NCBI GenBank assembly: GCA_963934295.1
Contig: CAWVXY010000005.1
Coordinates: forward strand, 1-64,000
From: Seribacter sp963934295
GTDB taxonomy: Bacteria; Verrucomicrobiota; Verrucomicrobiia; Opitutales; Seribacteraceae
Direction of reading: 5' to 3'
DNA: 64,000 nt
The translations under genes and the position numbers were made by a program. Shown piece by piece: positions 8,483-16,280 of this stretch. Positions within the stretch are counted from its first letter, which is position 1. The number at the start of each line of letters is the position of its first letter. The notes under the pieces are model-generated. The model did not search any database. It was not told where the DNA came from and was given only the letters and a program-made list of their open reading frames with translations.

Positions 8483-9481
8483 TTAATGAGGTTGAGTTTG
8501 AGGAAGAAAATCAACTAGTAATTTTCTCAACTCTTCAGTACTCAAATTTTCACAATTACAATTACTGGCAAATTTAAACCCATCAGAACAAGAAACCCCT
8601 CCCAAAATACCAATCTTGTTCCCCCAAAAAGACTGAATGGGTTGGATAAGATAATGATTATCAAATTCTAGAACATTTCTGGACTCATCCTCCGGAATAA
8701 GAATTTCGTGCATTTTCTCACCCGGTCTCAATCCAATTATGTTCCACTTACAATCTGGAGCAATTAGTGTCGCAATATCACCAACCGAACAAGCAGGAAT
8801 TTTAGGAACAAAAAGTTCTCCACCGACCATGTTTTCAAGGCTCTGCAAAACAAATTCAACACCCTCGTTCAGAGTAATTAAAAAACGAGTCATATCCGGA
8901 TTTGTAATTGTTAAAGTGCCCGACTCTCTTTGAGTCGCAAAGAGAGGTGCAACACTTCCCCTACTACCCACCACATTTCCATATCGCACCACAGAAAAGG
9001 TGGTTCCCGCATCACCTGCATAACTATTTGCAGCTACAAAAACTTTATCTGAACATAACTTAGTTGCTCCATACAAGTTCACTGGATTAACCGCTTTATC
9101 TGTGCTCAAAGCTACAACCTTTTTGACACCGGCATGAAGTGAAGCCTCAACAATATTTGTTGCACCATCCACATTGGTCTTAATAAATTCATGAGGGTTA
9201 TATTCGGCAGCTGGTACTTGTTTTAAAGCTGCAGCATGAACCACATAGTCAACCCCCCTCATTGCTAAACAAAGCCTATCTTTATCTCGAACATCCCCTA
9301 AAAAGAATCTAACCTGTCCTTGGGTAAAATCCTTATCTTTTTGCATCTCAGATTGTTTCCATTCATCGCGAGAATAAACGATAACCCTGCGCGGACGGTA
9401 TTTCTCCAAAACGGTTTTAACAAACTTTTGACCAAAGGAGCCAGTACCACCGGTTACAAGAATAGATTTGTCGTTAAGCAT
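8483..9481 (-). CDS. pseB: UDP-GlcNAc 4,6-dehydratase (inverting) PseB
   Basis: First enzyme of the pseudaminic acid pathway, a short-chain dehydrogenase/reductase using NADP. Visible are GGTGSFGQKF (cofactor site, residue 11), GDVRDKDRL, HAAALKQVPAAEYNP, STDKAVNPVNLYGATK (YxxxK catalytic motif), VRYGNVVGSRGSV and GLRPGEKMHE. Length 332 aa is normal. Immediately upstream of pseI in the same direction. The rest of the pathway (PseC, PseF, PseG, PseH) is not recognisable nearby, so either those genes lie elsewhere or the final sugar differs from pseudaminic acid. Confidence 0.93.
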   Translation of the reverse strand: MLNDKSILVTGGTGSFGQKFVKTVLEKYRPRRVIVYSRDEWKQSEMQKDKDFTQGQVRFFLGDVRDKDRLCLAMRGVDYVVHAAALKQVPAAEYNPHEFIKTNVDGATNIVEASLHAGVKKVVALSTDKAVNPVNLYGATKLCSDKVFVAANSYAGDAGTTFSVVRYGNVVGSRGSVAPLFATQRESGTLTITNPDMTRFLITLNEGVEFVLQSLENMVGGELFVPKIPACSVGDIATLIAPDCKWNIIGLRPGEKMHEILIPEDESRNVLEFDNHYLIQPIQSFWGNKIGILGGVSCSDGFKFASNCNCENLSTEELRKLLVDFLPQTQPH

Positions 9482-9596
9482 AGAATGATCATATTAATCA
9501 CTTTTATGAAATCTAGTCGATTCGAAAGATAGATGTTAAATTTGATGAATTTCGCTATTTCTGAAACTTTAATCAGTACTTCTAATCAATCCTGCT

Positions 9597-11141
9597 ATGG
9601 TTATTGAATGGCTTTCAGAATCAATCTCTGATGGGGCTAAGTCTGTAATTGTGCTTGGTTCCATAGATTCGCTGACTATATCCGAATTATCAAAAGAATT
9701 TTCAATGGGAATTTTATTATTCTCTTCAAAAAAAGAAACGATCAGTCCGTTACCTGAAGAAGTCACTTTTGTTGACAGAAAAGAAAGTGCTTCACTCATA
9801 AAAGAAAAATTAGAGAACTTCATGCTCCTTGATTATAATTCGCCTCCAACGGTTAAGGTATGTAAGTCAATAACTGATGAATCTACTGAAGAATATAATA
9901 AAATTCTTGATCTAACTATTTCAGAAATTGATTCCACCATGCGAGCAAGAAGGACTCGTTCTGAAACGGGGTACCTTCGCCAAAAGCAAATATTTATTAA
10001 TTTAGCTGGGTATTTAACAAAACGAATGCCAAGTGAGTGGAGTGCACTGGCACAAGGAACATTAGCCATAGTAGTTGGAGCGGGTCCATCACTTGATATT
10101 ACTTTACCACTTTTGAAAAGCGGTATACCTAAGCCACTAATTGTGGCAAGCGACAGTAGTTTACGCGCATTAAGAGACGCCAATTTAGACCCAGATTTTG
10201 TTATAAGTATTGATCCACAAAAAACTTTTGAATCATGTAGCGAGCAAGACTATTCACCAGGCATTGCTGTTTTATCAAGCCAGTCCCATGAGAGTTGGTC
10301 TAAAAAATGGGGGAAGAAATGTTGCTATCTATCCGGACGGGTTATTACCGAAGATTGGTTAACTGAAAAAGGTATTTCCAAAACTGATTTCCTTGCTATT
10401 AATAACGCTGGTCTAACTGCTCTGTTGTTTGCCAATTCCTTAAACCCTGCAGCACTATTAACCCTTGGAATGGATCTATCCGGAGGCGTTGATGGTAAAG
10501 AAAGATATGCTGAAAATACTCATCGTTCTCATATTCAAGTTTTTGCATCACATTACCATAATATACCGGGTAATTTTAGTGATACTGTACCGACCCCGTT
10601 CTTATCAGACTGGCAGGAAACATCAGATTTTTGCCGTAAAATCTCAGAAAATAAAACGATAATCAATTTAAATGATCGGGGGGCAAAACTCGAAGGAGCG
10701 ACCCTTGTTCATCCTGATCAAGTTGAAGAATTAAAAGGTGCACTAAATCAAAGTTTAAAACCTTATAACTCTGCCGAATTAAATCTTTTAAGTAAAAGGA
10801 AAACGCTTCGAGGGCATGGACTTAACCAATTACTTTGTCAATTAACTGCAGTCTGCGACAGTATATGGGACGTATTCCCAAAAGAAGAAAATGAGAATAA
10901 TTCAATACTTCTTAATTTTTTAAGAGAAACATTAGCTGACTATGATAAAGCAAAATTGTTGGGTGATTTTGCTTTTTCAGTAATGCCAATCATTTCACCT
11001 AAAAAAGAGCCTAACCTTCAAGAATTAAAACGTTTTACTAATGAAATTAAAGACCTCATTTGGAAACTAGAAGATGCGATAATCGCATGCAGTCCAGAGG
11101 ATGAGTTTCTTTCAAGATTCTTTACAGAAAAATTTAATTAA
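9597..11141 (+). CDS. DUF115 / Maf-type flagellin glycosylation protein
   Basis: 514 aa. The central DUF115 domain has AIVVGAGPSLDITLPLLKSG near residue 160, a SDSSLRALRDANLDPDFVIS block and TLGMDLSGG near 295. Motility accessory factors with this domain attach nonulosonic acids to flagellin in Campylobacter, Helicobacter and Aeromonas. PseB and PseI encoded divergently 115 bp away and the nearby flagellar locus fit that role. Flagellin itself is not in the window. The gene converges with the aminotransferase gene, and their stop codons overlap by 3 bp at 11138-11141. No Shine-Dalgarno is visible before the ATG. Confidence 0.8.
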   Translation: MVIEWLSESISDGAKSVIVLGSIDSLTISELSKEFSMGILLFSSKKETISPLPEEVTFVDRKESASLIKEKLENFMLLDYNSPPTVKVCKSITDESTEEYNKILDLTISEIDSTMRARRTRSETGYLRQKQIFINLAGYLTKRMPSEWSALAQGTLAIVVGAGPSLDITLPLLKSGIPKPLIVASDSSLRALRDANLDPDFVISIDPQKTFESCSEQDYSPGIAVLSSQSHESWSKKWGKKCCYLSGRVITEDWLTEKGISKTDFLAINNAGLTALLFANSLNPAALLTLGMDLSGGVDGKERYAENTHRSHIQVFASHYHNIPGNFSDTVPTPFLSDWQETSDFCRKISENKTIINLNDRGAKLEGATLVHPDQVEELKGALNQSLKPYNSAELNLLSKRKTLRGHGLNQLLCQLTAVCDSIWDVFPKEENENNSILLNFLRETLADYDKAKLLGDFAFSVMPIISPKKEPNLQELKRFTNEIKDLIWKLEDAIIACSPEDEFLSRFFTEKFN

Positions 11142-12373
11142 GAATTCTCAAGTTTTAATAATTCGCACATAGCTTGATCAGCAAGATCTAAAGCAAGATC
11201 AAGATCTGCTATGCTATGTGAATTCGAAATGAACCAATTATGGTGCGGGTGGAAGTACAACCCTTTATCAGCAGCAATTTTACAAAATTTTTGAATTCTG
11301 AATAAATTTTCATCCCCTTCAAACCATGGATATGGCATTGAAAATGGTCCTGTCATTATCAAAGGTAAATTATATTTTTTAGCTCTTGTAATCATACCAC
11401 TGCAGAAATATTCACCCTTAGCAAGAATTGATTCGGCCACTTTATCTTTATGCGAGATTTCAATAGACTTTAAGGCAGCAGACATAGCTACTGCATCATT
11501 CCAGCAGCTCCCTGTCAAAAAAACTTCTTTCGAGGCATTCTTTAAAAACTTTTTTCCTGTACATGCTGAAATTGCGTATCCATTACCCAAGGCTTTCGAG
11601 TAGATTGATAAGTCTGGAGTAAAATTAAAATACCGATGCGAACCACCGTCATGCAATCTCCCTCCTACCCTTACATCATCAAGGATTAAAATAATGCCAT
11701 TTTTTTGACATTCCTTCTCAATCTCAGACCAAAAGTCTTCTGTCGGCATGATAGATGGGGCAAATGCTGCATGATGATAAGGAGTTAAAATAATTGCTGA
11801 TACTTGATTTGAATAAGTATTCAAAAGGGATTTTAGATAATCCAAATCATTCCAAGGAAACTCTAATATTTTAGTCCTATCATCATCGATCCTTCCTCCA
11901 AAGCCAGGATCGCACCAAGCATCCACTCCATGGTAAGCACCTTTTGCTTTTATGACAAATGGTCTTTGTGTTTGCTCTCTCGCAACTCGAATGGCCCATG
12001 TAGTCAAATCGGAACCATTTTTTGCAAAAACAGCCCAATTGGCAAAATCAATCTTGCTTGTCAATGATTCCGCCAATTCAACCATTACTGGACTAGGTTG
12101 ATTAAAAACCGCCCCTTTCTTGCGTTGTTCATTGGCAAAATTGTCGATCTCCGGATTCGAATATCCATGCAAAATAGCACCAAATCCGCACATAAAATCA
12201 ATCCACTCGTTTCCATCAACATCAATGAACCGACAACCTGAAGCTTCCTGGACATACTTAGGGAAATGCATGGGAAGACCTGCAACAGGGGCTACATGCC
12301 CGTAAATACCGCCTGGGATTACATTCATAGCCCTAGAAAATAAATTATCTGACTTATCGTGCTTTAAACTCAT
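11138..12373 (-). CDS. Class-III PLP aminotransferase, glutamate-1-semialdehyde aminomutase-like
   Basis: 411 aa with the class-III fold. FIDVDGNEWIDFMCGFGAI is near residue 50, AKNGSDLTTWAIRVARE near 118, KGAYHGVD follows, then LILDDVRVGGRLHDGG (PLP-binding Asp) and SKALGNGYAISA with the Schiff-base Lys. HemL is the closest housekeeping relative, but the divergent GSDLTTW motif and the location in a sugar-modification island argue for an amino-sugar or other non-haem substrate. Last of three overlapping genes; its ATG overlaps the previous stop as ATGA (12370-12373). Confidence 0.8.
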   Translation of the reverse strand: MSLKHDKSDNLFSRAMNVIPGGIYGHVAPVAGLPMHFPKYVQEASGCRFIDVDGNEWIDFMCGFGAILHGYSNPEIDNFANEQRKKGAVFNQPSPVMVELAESLTSKIDFANWAVFAKNGSDLTTWAIRVAREQTQRPFVIKAKGAYHGVDAWCDPGFGGRIDDDRTKILEFPWNDLDYLKSLLNTYSNQVSAIILTPYHHAAFAPSIMPTEDFWSEIEKECQKNGIILILDDVRVGGRLHDGGSHRYFNFTPDLSIYSKALGNGYAISACTGKKFLKNASKEVFLTGSCWNDAVAMSAALKSIEISHKDKVAESILAKGEYFCSGMITRAKKYNLPLIMTGPFSMPYPWFEGDENLFRIQKFCKIAADKGLYFHPHHNWFISNSHSIADLDLALDLADQAMCELLKLENS

Positions 12374-13068
12374 AATATAGAGGGGACTTGTTGTTGAACT
12401 TTCCTCGATATGTACCCAACCTTATCTAAAAAAGGAAGATTGCCAGATATTTTGACATCTCCAATAGCAGGTCCAGCCAAATGATCAAACCATCCAGTAA
12501 TTGCATTGTATGCAACAGAAAGATCTTTAAAAGTGAAGATCGTTGTAGCATTCAGTGAAAATGGACCGGACTTAATTACCCATACATTGTCAGAAGAAAA
12601 ATAAAACCAAATATCAATAGCTGAATTTGCTACAGTAAATAAAACTACTTCATTTCTATGCTCCTTTAATAACTTAATGTAATTAAGATTATAATTCGCA
12701 AAAGCTGCCGTACCCGACAATCCGGCTATTAACCCTAAAGAAACTTTTTCAGAATTTACTACATCGCTTAAGAGAGACTGTCTTATTTTTAATAAAATGT
12801 AAATTGATTCCAAACTATTTTTTAGGTTTAAGATCAAGGGTAAAACCTGAGGAATAGCAAAACCAGATGCAACTGCCTTCAATAATTTCGTGTCCTCAAA
12901 GCATAAGCCTGGGCCACCAACTTCGACTAAATCATCATTCAAGAGCTTAACCTTTAATACCCTTGAAACTTTTTCTCTTTTGTGAAGTTCCTCACTGGAT
13001 GCCTGAATTGAAAGTGCAGCGGTGTAAGCAATTACTCTACGACCTAAGTCTTTCATCCTCACGAACAA
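12370..13068 (-). CDS. Hypothetical protein, possible SCP2-like lipid-binding domain
   Basis: 232 aa that I cannot place with certainty. No signal peptide is evident. Residues about 60-120 are rich in hydrophobic helix-forming residues (LPLILNLKNSLESIYILLKI). The C-terminal 70 residues (TIFTFKDLSVAYNAITGW, AGPAIGDVKISGNLPFLDKV) have the order of a sterol-carrier-protein-2 fold: a strand-rich start, a helix, then a G-x-hydrophobic-x-(I/L)-x-G-x-hydrophobic motif. This suggests binding of a lipid or polyprenyl chain. It overlaps the glycosyltransferase gene by 10 bp and the aminotransferase gene by 4 bp, so the three are one transcriptional unit. Confidence 0.5.
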   Translation of the reverse strand: MFVRMKDLGRRVIAYTAALSIQASSEELHKREKVSRVLKVKLLNDDLVEVGGPGLCFEDTKLLKAVASGFAIPQVLPLILNLKNSLESIYILLKIRQSLLSDVVNSEKVSLGLIAGLSGTAAFANYNLNYIKLLKEHRNEVVLFTVANSAIDIWFYFSSDNVWVIKSGPFSLNATTIFTFKDLSVAYNAITGWFDHLAGPAIGDVKISGNLPFLDKVGYISRKVQQQVPSIL

Positions 13069-14165
13069 ATTAGTTCTAAATGATCAAGAAGAACTTTAGG
13101 AGAACTGCTCGTATTTATCTTAATTTTAGGTATTGGTTTACCAAGGAATTTAAAAATATTTTTGGGTTCCTTTAGACAGAGTATTTCAGATGAATACAAT
13201 TTCCAAAAATTCAAATTATTAAATTCCTGAGGCATTATTCCTCGAGATACATCAAAAATCATAGGTGTTCCACAAATTAAAGCTTCTGTAGTAGTACCTG
13301 CTCCTGGACGAGCAAACAAAAACTTTGCTTCTCTTAAAAACAAGGCCATTTCTTTATCCCCGATTGTCTTCAAAGGAATAACATTAAATTTCAGATTTTT
13401 CTTCATCTCCTGAATCTTCGTAAAAATTTTTAAATTCGAGCCACATAACGCAATAACTTGGAATTTCTCGTAATGATTTTTGAGGGAATTTAAAACATCA
13501 ATGTGCCTATTGACTCCATTTGCGCCCGTTCCCAATAAAAAAATTGGGATGTCAGAGGAAATCTTAAATTTATTAAAGATTGTATTTTTAAAATCTTCGC
13601 CAGATTTTCGATAAAACGCTTTTCGTAAAAGAGGTCCCACTGTTAATGTTTTACTTATGGGCATATTTCTTATTTTAGCAGCTTTACAAGTTTCATCAAA
13701 CGGACCCAGAAAGTAATCCGCACGAGGGTTAACCCAATGGCGACTAAAACCATTACCATCAGCTAGTTCTCCACAGTAAATTACAAATTTGAAAAAATCA
13801 CCCAACTCATCTCGCAACAAATCTAAATAGCCATGATTTAAATGTGCATGAACACTAAGAACCAACTTGGGATTAAAATCTTTTATTTCCTTTAACCATG
13901 GACCTGCTCCAATAATGGTTCTTTTATTACGATGAAAACTAGCAATTTCAAGAAAATGAAAATAGAATAGATGTATTGCCGGATAATACCTTTGTATGAA
14001 ATTATAGAAATTACTTCCAAATTTATACAAGCTCGAAGTGGTCTCTAACGGCTGAGAAACAATCGCATTTCCACCAATATTTTGCCACCAGTGCTTTAGT
14101 GCATTTGCTCTCATATTATGCCCACCACCTGTTGAAGAGCTAAGAATTAAGAGATTTTTGTTCAC
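13059..14165 (-). CDS. MGDG-synthase/MurG-like GT28 glycosyltransferase
   Basis: 368 aa. The N-terminal LILSSSTGGGHNMRANAL matches the start of monogalactosyldiacylglycerol synthase and related GT28 enzymes. The C-terminal nucleotide-sugar domain contains FLLGTGANGVNRH and FARPGAGTTTEALICGTPMIF, the family donor site. These enzymes add sugars to diacylglycerol or polyprenyl lipids at the inner membrane face. The downstream SCP2-like protein supports a lipid acceptor, but substrate and product are unknown. Complete at both ends; no transmembrane segment is apparent. Confidence 0.82.
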   Translation of the reverse strand: MNKNLLILSSSTGGGHNMRANALKHWWQNIGGNAIVSQPLETTSSLYKFGSNFYNFIQRYYPAIHLFYFHFLEIASFHRNKRTIIGAGPWLKEIKDFNPKLVLSVHAHLNHGYLDLLRDELGDFFKFVIYCGELADGNGFSRHWVNPRADYFLGPFDETCKAAKIRNMPISKTLTVGPLLRKAFYRKSGEDFKNTIFNKFKISSDIPIFLLGTGANGVNRHIDVLNSLKNHYEKFQVIALCGSNLKIFTKIQEMKKNLKFNVIPLKTIGDKEMALFLREAKFLFARPGAGTTTEALICGTPMIFDVSRGIMPQEFNNLNFWKLYSSEILCLKEPKNIFKFLGKPIPKIKINTSSSPKVLLDHLELICS

Positions 14166-14218
14166 TTCACAAAACTGAAATGATGAATTTCCTCAAAAAT
14201 ACAAAGAGATAATCTAAT

Positions 14219-15463
14219 TCATTCTAAATCGTGAATAAATAAACCACTCCTCAACTTTGGTTCAAACCATGTAGTCTTCGGAGGCATAATTTCACCCGCA
14301 TCAGCGATATTCAACAATTGATCCATAGAGACAGGATAAAGTGCGAAAGCTGCTTTCATTTCTCCGGAATCAACCCTTTTCTCAAGTTCTTCAAGTCCTC
14401 TAATGCCTCCTACAAAGTCGATACGATTATCTTTTCTTAAATCAGTAATATTTAACAAAGGAGAAAGCACTTGTTCAGATAAGATTGTGACATCAAGGTC
14501 AGCAACTGGATCCTGAGTATCCCATGATCCCTCTTTTGCCAATAATCGATACCACCCACTCTCCATATATAGACAGAACTCACGAATTGAACGAGGTCGA
14601 GAATCAGCTTTCTCTATTTTTGTAACAAGAAAGGATTCTTCGAGTCTAGTAAGAAAATCTTCAGATGATAAACCATTTAAGTCTTTAACCACTCGATTAT
14701 AATCAAATATCTTAAGTTGATCTTCAGGGAATAAAACAGCTAAGAAATAATTATACTCTTCAAGTCCGCTATGATTAGGATTTTCTTCTTTTCTCTTTTG
14801 ACCAATACGTGCGGCAGCAGCAGTTCTGTGATGCCCATCTGCTACATAAAGAAAAGGAACTGTTTTAAAAGCCTCCTCTATGATACGCACATCATCAAAC
14901 TTTGAAACTAACCACAATTCATGCTGTATTCCATCATCAGCATGAAAATTATAAATGGGCTCATACTTAATTTTTTCGGACACCAAATCGTCTATAGAGT
15001 CTTTCCCACGATATGAAAAAAAGACTGGTTCAGCATTAGCGTTTAAGCATTCAACATGGTTGACTCTGTCATTTTCTTTAGCAGTACGAGTAAGTTCATG
15101 CTTTTTAATAATTCCTTCAAAATATTCTTCAAAATAACAACAACCAACCAAGCCAATTTGACTCCGACCGCCCATAGTAATTCGGTAAATATAAAAAGAC
15201 GCATCTTCATCCTGCATAAGTACACCGCTAGATCTAAGCATATTAAAATTCTCCCGACCCTTTTCGTAAACTTCACTCGAATAAGGATTGGTGTCCAAAG
15301 GTAAATCAATTTCAGGTTTTACCACATGTAAAAAAGATAAATTATTTCCATAGGATTCTTCCCGTGCTTCATCTGAATCCAATACATCATAAGGACGGGA
15401 TGCTACAACTTTAACGTGCTCAGGACTAGGTCTGATTGCTTTAAAAGGCTTAAAAACTGCCAT
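14219..15463 (-). CDS. DUF1015 family protein
   Basis: 414 aa, a full-length DUF1015 protein beginning MAVFKPFKAIRPSPE, with ASRPYDVLDSDEARE near residue 21, FLHVVKPEID and YVADGHHRTAAA near residue 205. The family is widespread in bacteria and often annotated only as conserved hypothetical. The ADGHHR block recalls the ParB/SerK-like nucleotide-binding superfamily and may form a catalytic site. Located between the glycosylation island and csrA; the 32-nt gap to csrA is AT-rich and shows no strong terminator, so cotranscription with the flagellar operon is possible. Confidence 0.85.
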   Translation of the reverse strand: MAVFKPFKAIRPSPEHVKVVASRPYDVLDSDEAREESYGNNLSFLHVVKPEIDLPLDTNPYSSEVYEKGRENFNMLRSSGVLMQDEDASFYIYRITMGGRSQIGLVGCCYFEEYFEGIIKKHELTRTAKENDRVNHVECLNANAEPVFFSYRGKDSIDDLVSEKIKYEPIYNFHADDGIQHELWLVSKFDDVRIIEEAFKTVPFLYVADGHHRTAAAARIGQKRKEENPNHSGLEEYNYFLAVLFPEDQLKIFDYNRVVKDLNGLSSEDFLTRLEESFLVTKIEKADSRPRSIREFCLYMESGWYRLLAKEGSWDTQDPVADLDVTILSEQVLSPLLNITDLRKDNRIDFVGGIRGLEELEKRVDSGEMKAAFALYPVSMDQLLNIADAGEIMPPKTTWFEPKLRSGLFIHDLE

Positions 15464-15495
15464 ATATAAATTTTTTTACTTGTTTCGGTGAAAGA

Positions 15496-15792
15496 CTATT
15501 TTTCAGTCACACCCTCTTTCGCAGCTTTCTTTGCTCTCATTTGAGCAATTAATTGCTTTGCTGAACCAGCCGCCAAAGTGCTTTTAAGAGTACTTTGCTT
15601 CGGAATGTTCGTAACTGCAGCAGCAATATTGGAAGATTGCATTTCCTCCAATATCTCTCTTCGCAGAATAGAAATTGATCGAGGAGCAGAAATCCCAATC
15701 TTTACAGAATCACCTTCAATCTTAGTAATAGAAATTTCAATTTCATCTCCAATTGTAATTCCTTGATCAACTTTTCTAGATAATATCAGCAT
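15496..15792 (-). CDS. csrA: Carbon storage regulator CsrA, extended C-terminus
   Basis: RNA-binding post-transcriptional regulator. Residues 1-55 are canonical: MLILSRKVDQGITIGDEIEI, VKIGISAPRSISILRREI. The protein is 98 aa, against about 60-75 for most CsrA proteins. The extra 40 residues are Ala/Lys-rich and probably disordered. Paired with fliW 23 nt upstream, the classic partner-switch that represses flagellin translation until FliW is freed by flagellin secretion. Last gene of the proposed flgF operon. No Shine-Dalgarno is visible before its own start. Confidence 0.93.
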   Translation of the reverse strand: MLILSRKVDQGITIGDEIEISITKIEGDSVKIGISAPRSISILRREILEEMQSSNIAAAVTNIPKQSTLKSTLAAGSAKQLIAQMRAKKAAKEGVTEK

Positions 15793-15815
15793 TGGTCTCG
15801 ATTATATAATCAAAC

Positions 15816-16271
15816 TTAGAGACCTTCTCCGCCAACATCCAAAACATGACGAGCTGAAAATTCTTCGTGGTTATTTATAATGCATTGTTTTCCACTTAAA
15901 GTTCTTCGATTAACAATTATTGGCCCGACTAAATTCAAGGATATCTTACCGCTTTGATCAGGTGGCAAAGTCACAATATTCAAAATCATCGTATCCTCAG
16001 GTCCGGTTATATCCAGTAGTTTAACATCAGCATCGGAAATTTCGACCGAGTAATTTGAAATAATGCCACCCGGTTCGAGAACAATGAATGCAAGTCCATC
16101 TTGTTTTTGCTCGCGCAACCACATAAAAGGTAATTCATCTTGATCGAAAACCATTTCCATAGAACGAATTTCAGAAAAGCCAAATAAACCCTGAGGTAGC
16201 TTAATTTCGCTCCTTCTTTCGGAATGACCAATTTCGGGGGTATTGGAATCTTCGTCTACTTTAAGCTTCAT
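15816..16271 (-). CDS. fliW: Flagellar assembly factor FliW
   Basis: 151 aa. FliW sequesters flagellin and antagonises CsrA. Typical segments are IKLPQGLFGFSEIRSMEMV, LPFMWLREQKQDGLAFIVLE, DITGPEDTMILNIVTLP and LNLVGPIIVNRRTLSGKQ near the C-terminus. It follows flgL with a 9-nt gap and precedes csrA, the usual arrangement. Its presence implies a flagellin gene elsewhere in the genome that is under CsrA-FliW control. Confidence 0.94.
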   Translation of the reverse strand: MKLKVDEDSNTPEIGHSERRSEIKLPQGLFGFSEIRSMEMVFDQDELPFMWLREQKQDGLAFIVLEPGGIISNYSVEISDADVKLLDITGPEDTMILNIVTLPPDQSGKISLNLVGPIIVNRRTLSGKQCIINNHEEFSARHVLDVGGEGL

Positions 16272-16280
16272 CTGGTTGAA

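Noticed and set aside
9564..9571. TAAAGTTT upstream of pseB, like a sigma-28 -35 element
   Set aside because: No GCCGATAA-like -10 at the correct 11-nt spacing; the nearest GCGAAATT is 8 nt away, so chance in AT-rich DNA is more likely.
10465..10662. Open frame overlapping the DUF115 gene in another frame
   Set aside because: Fully inside a confident gene, with no family similarity; a shadow frame.
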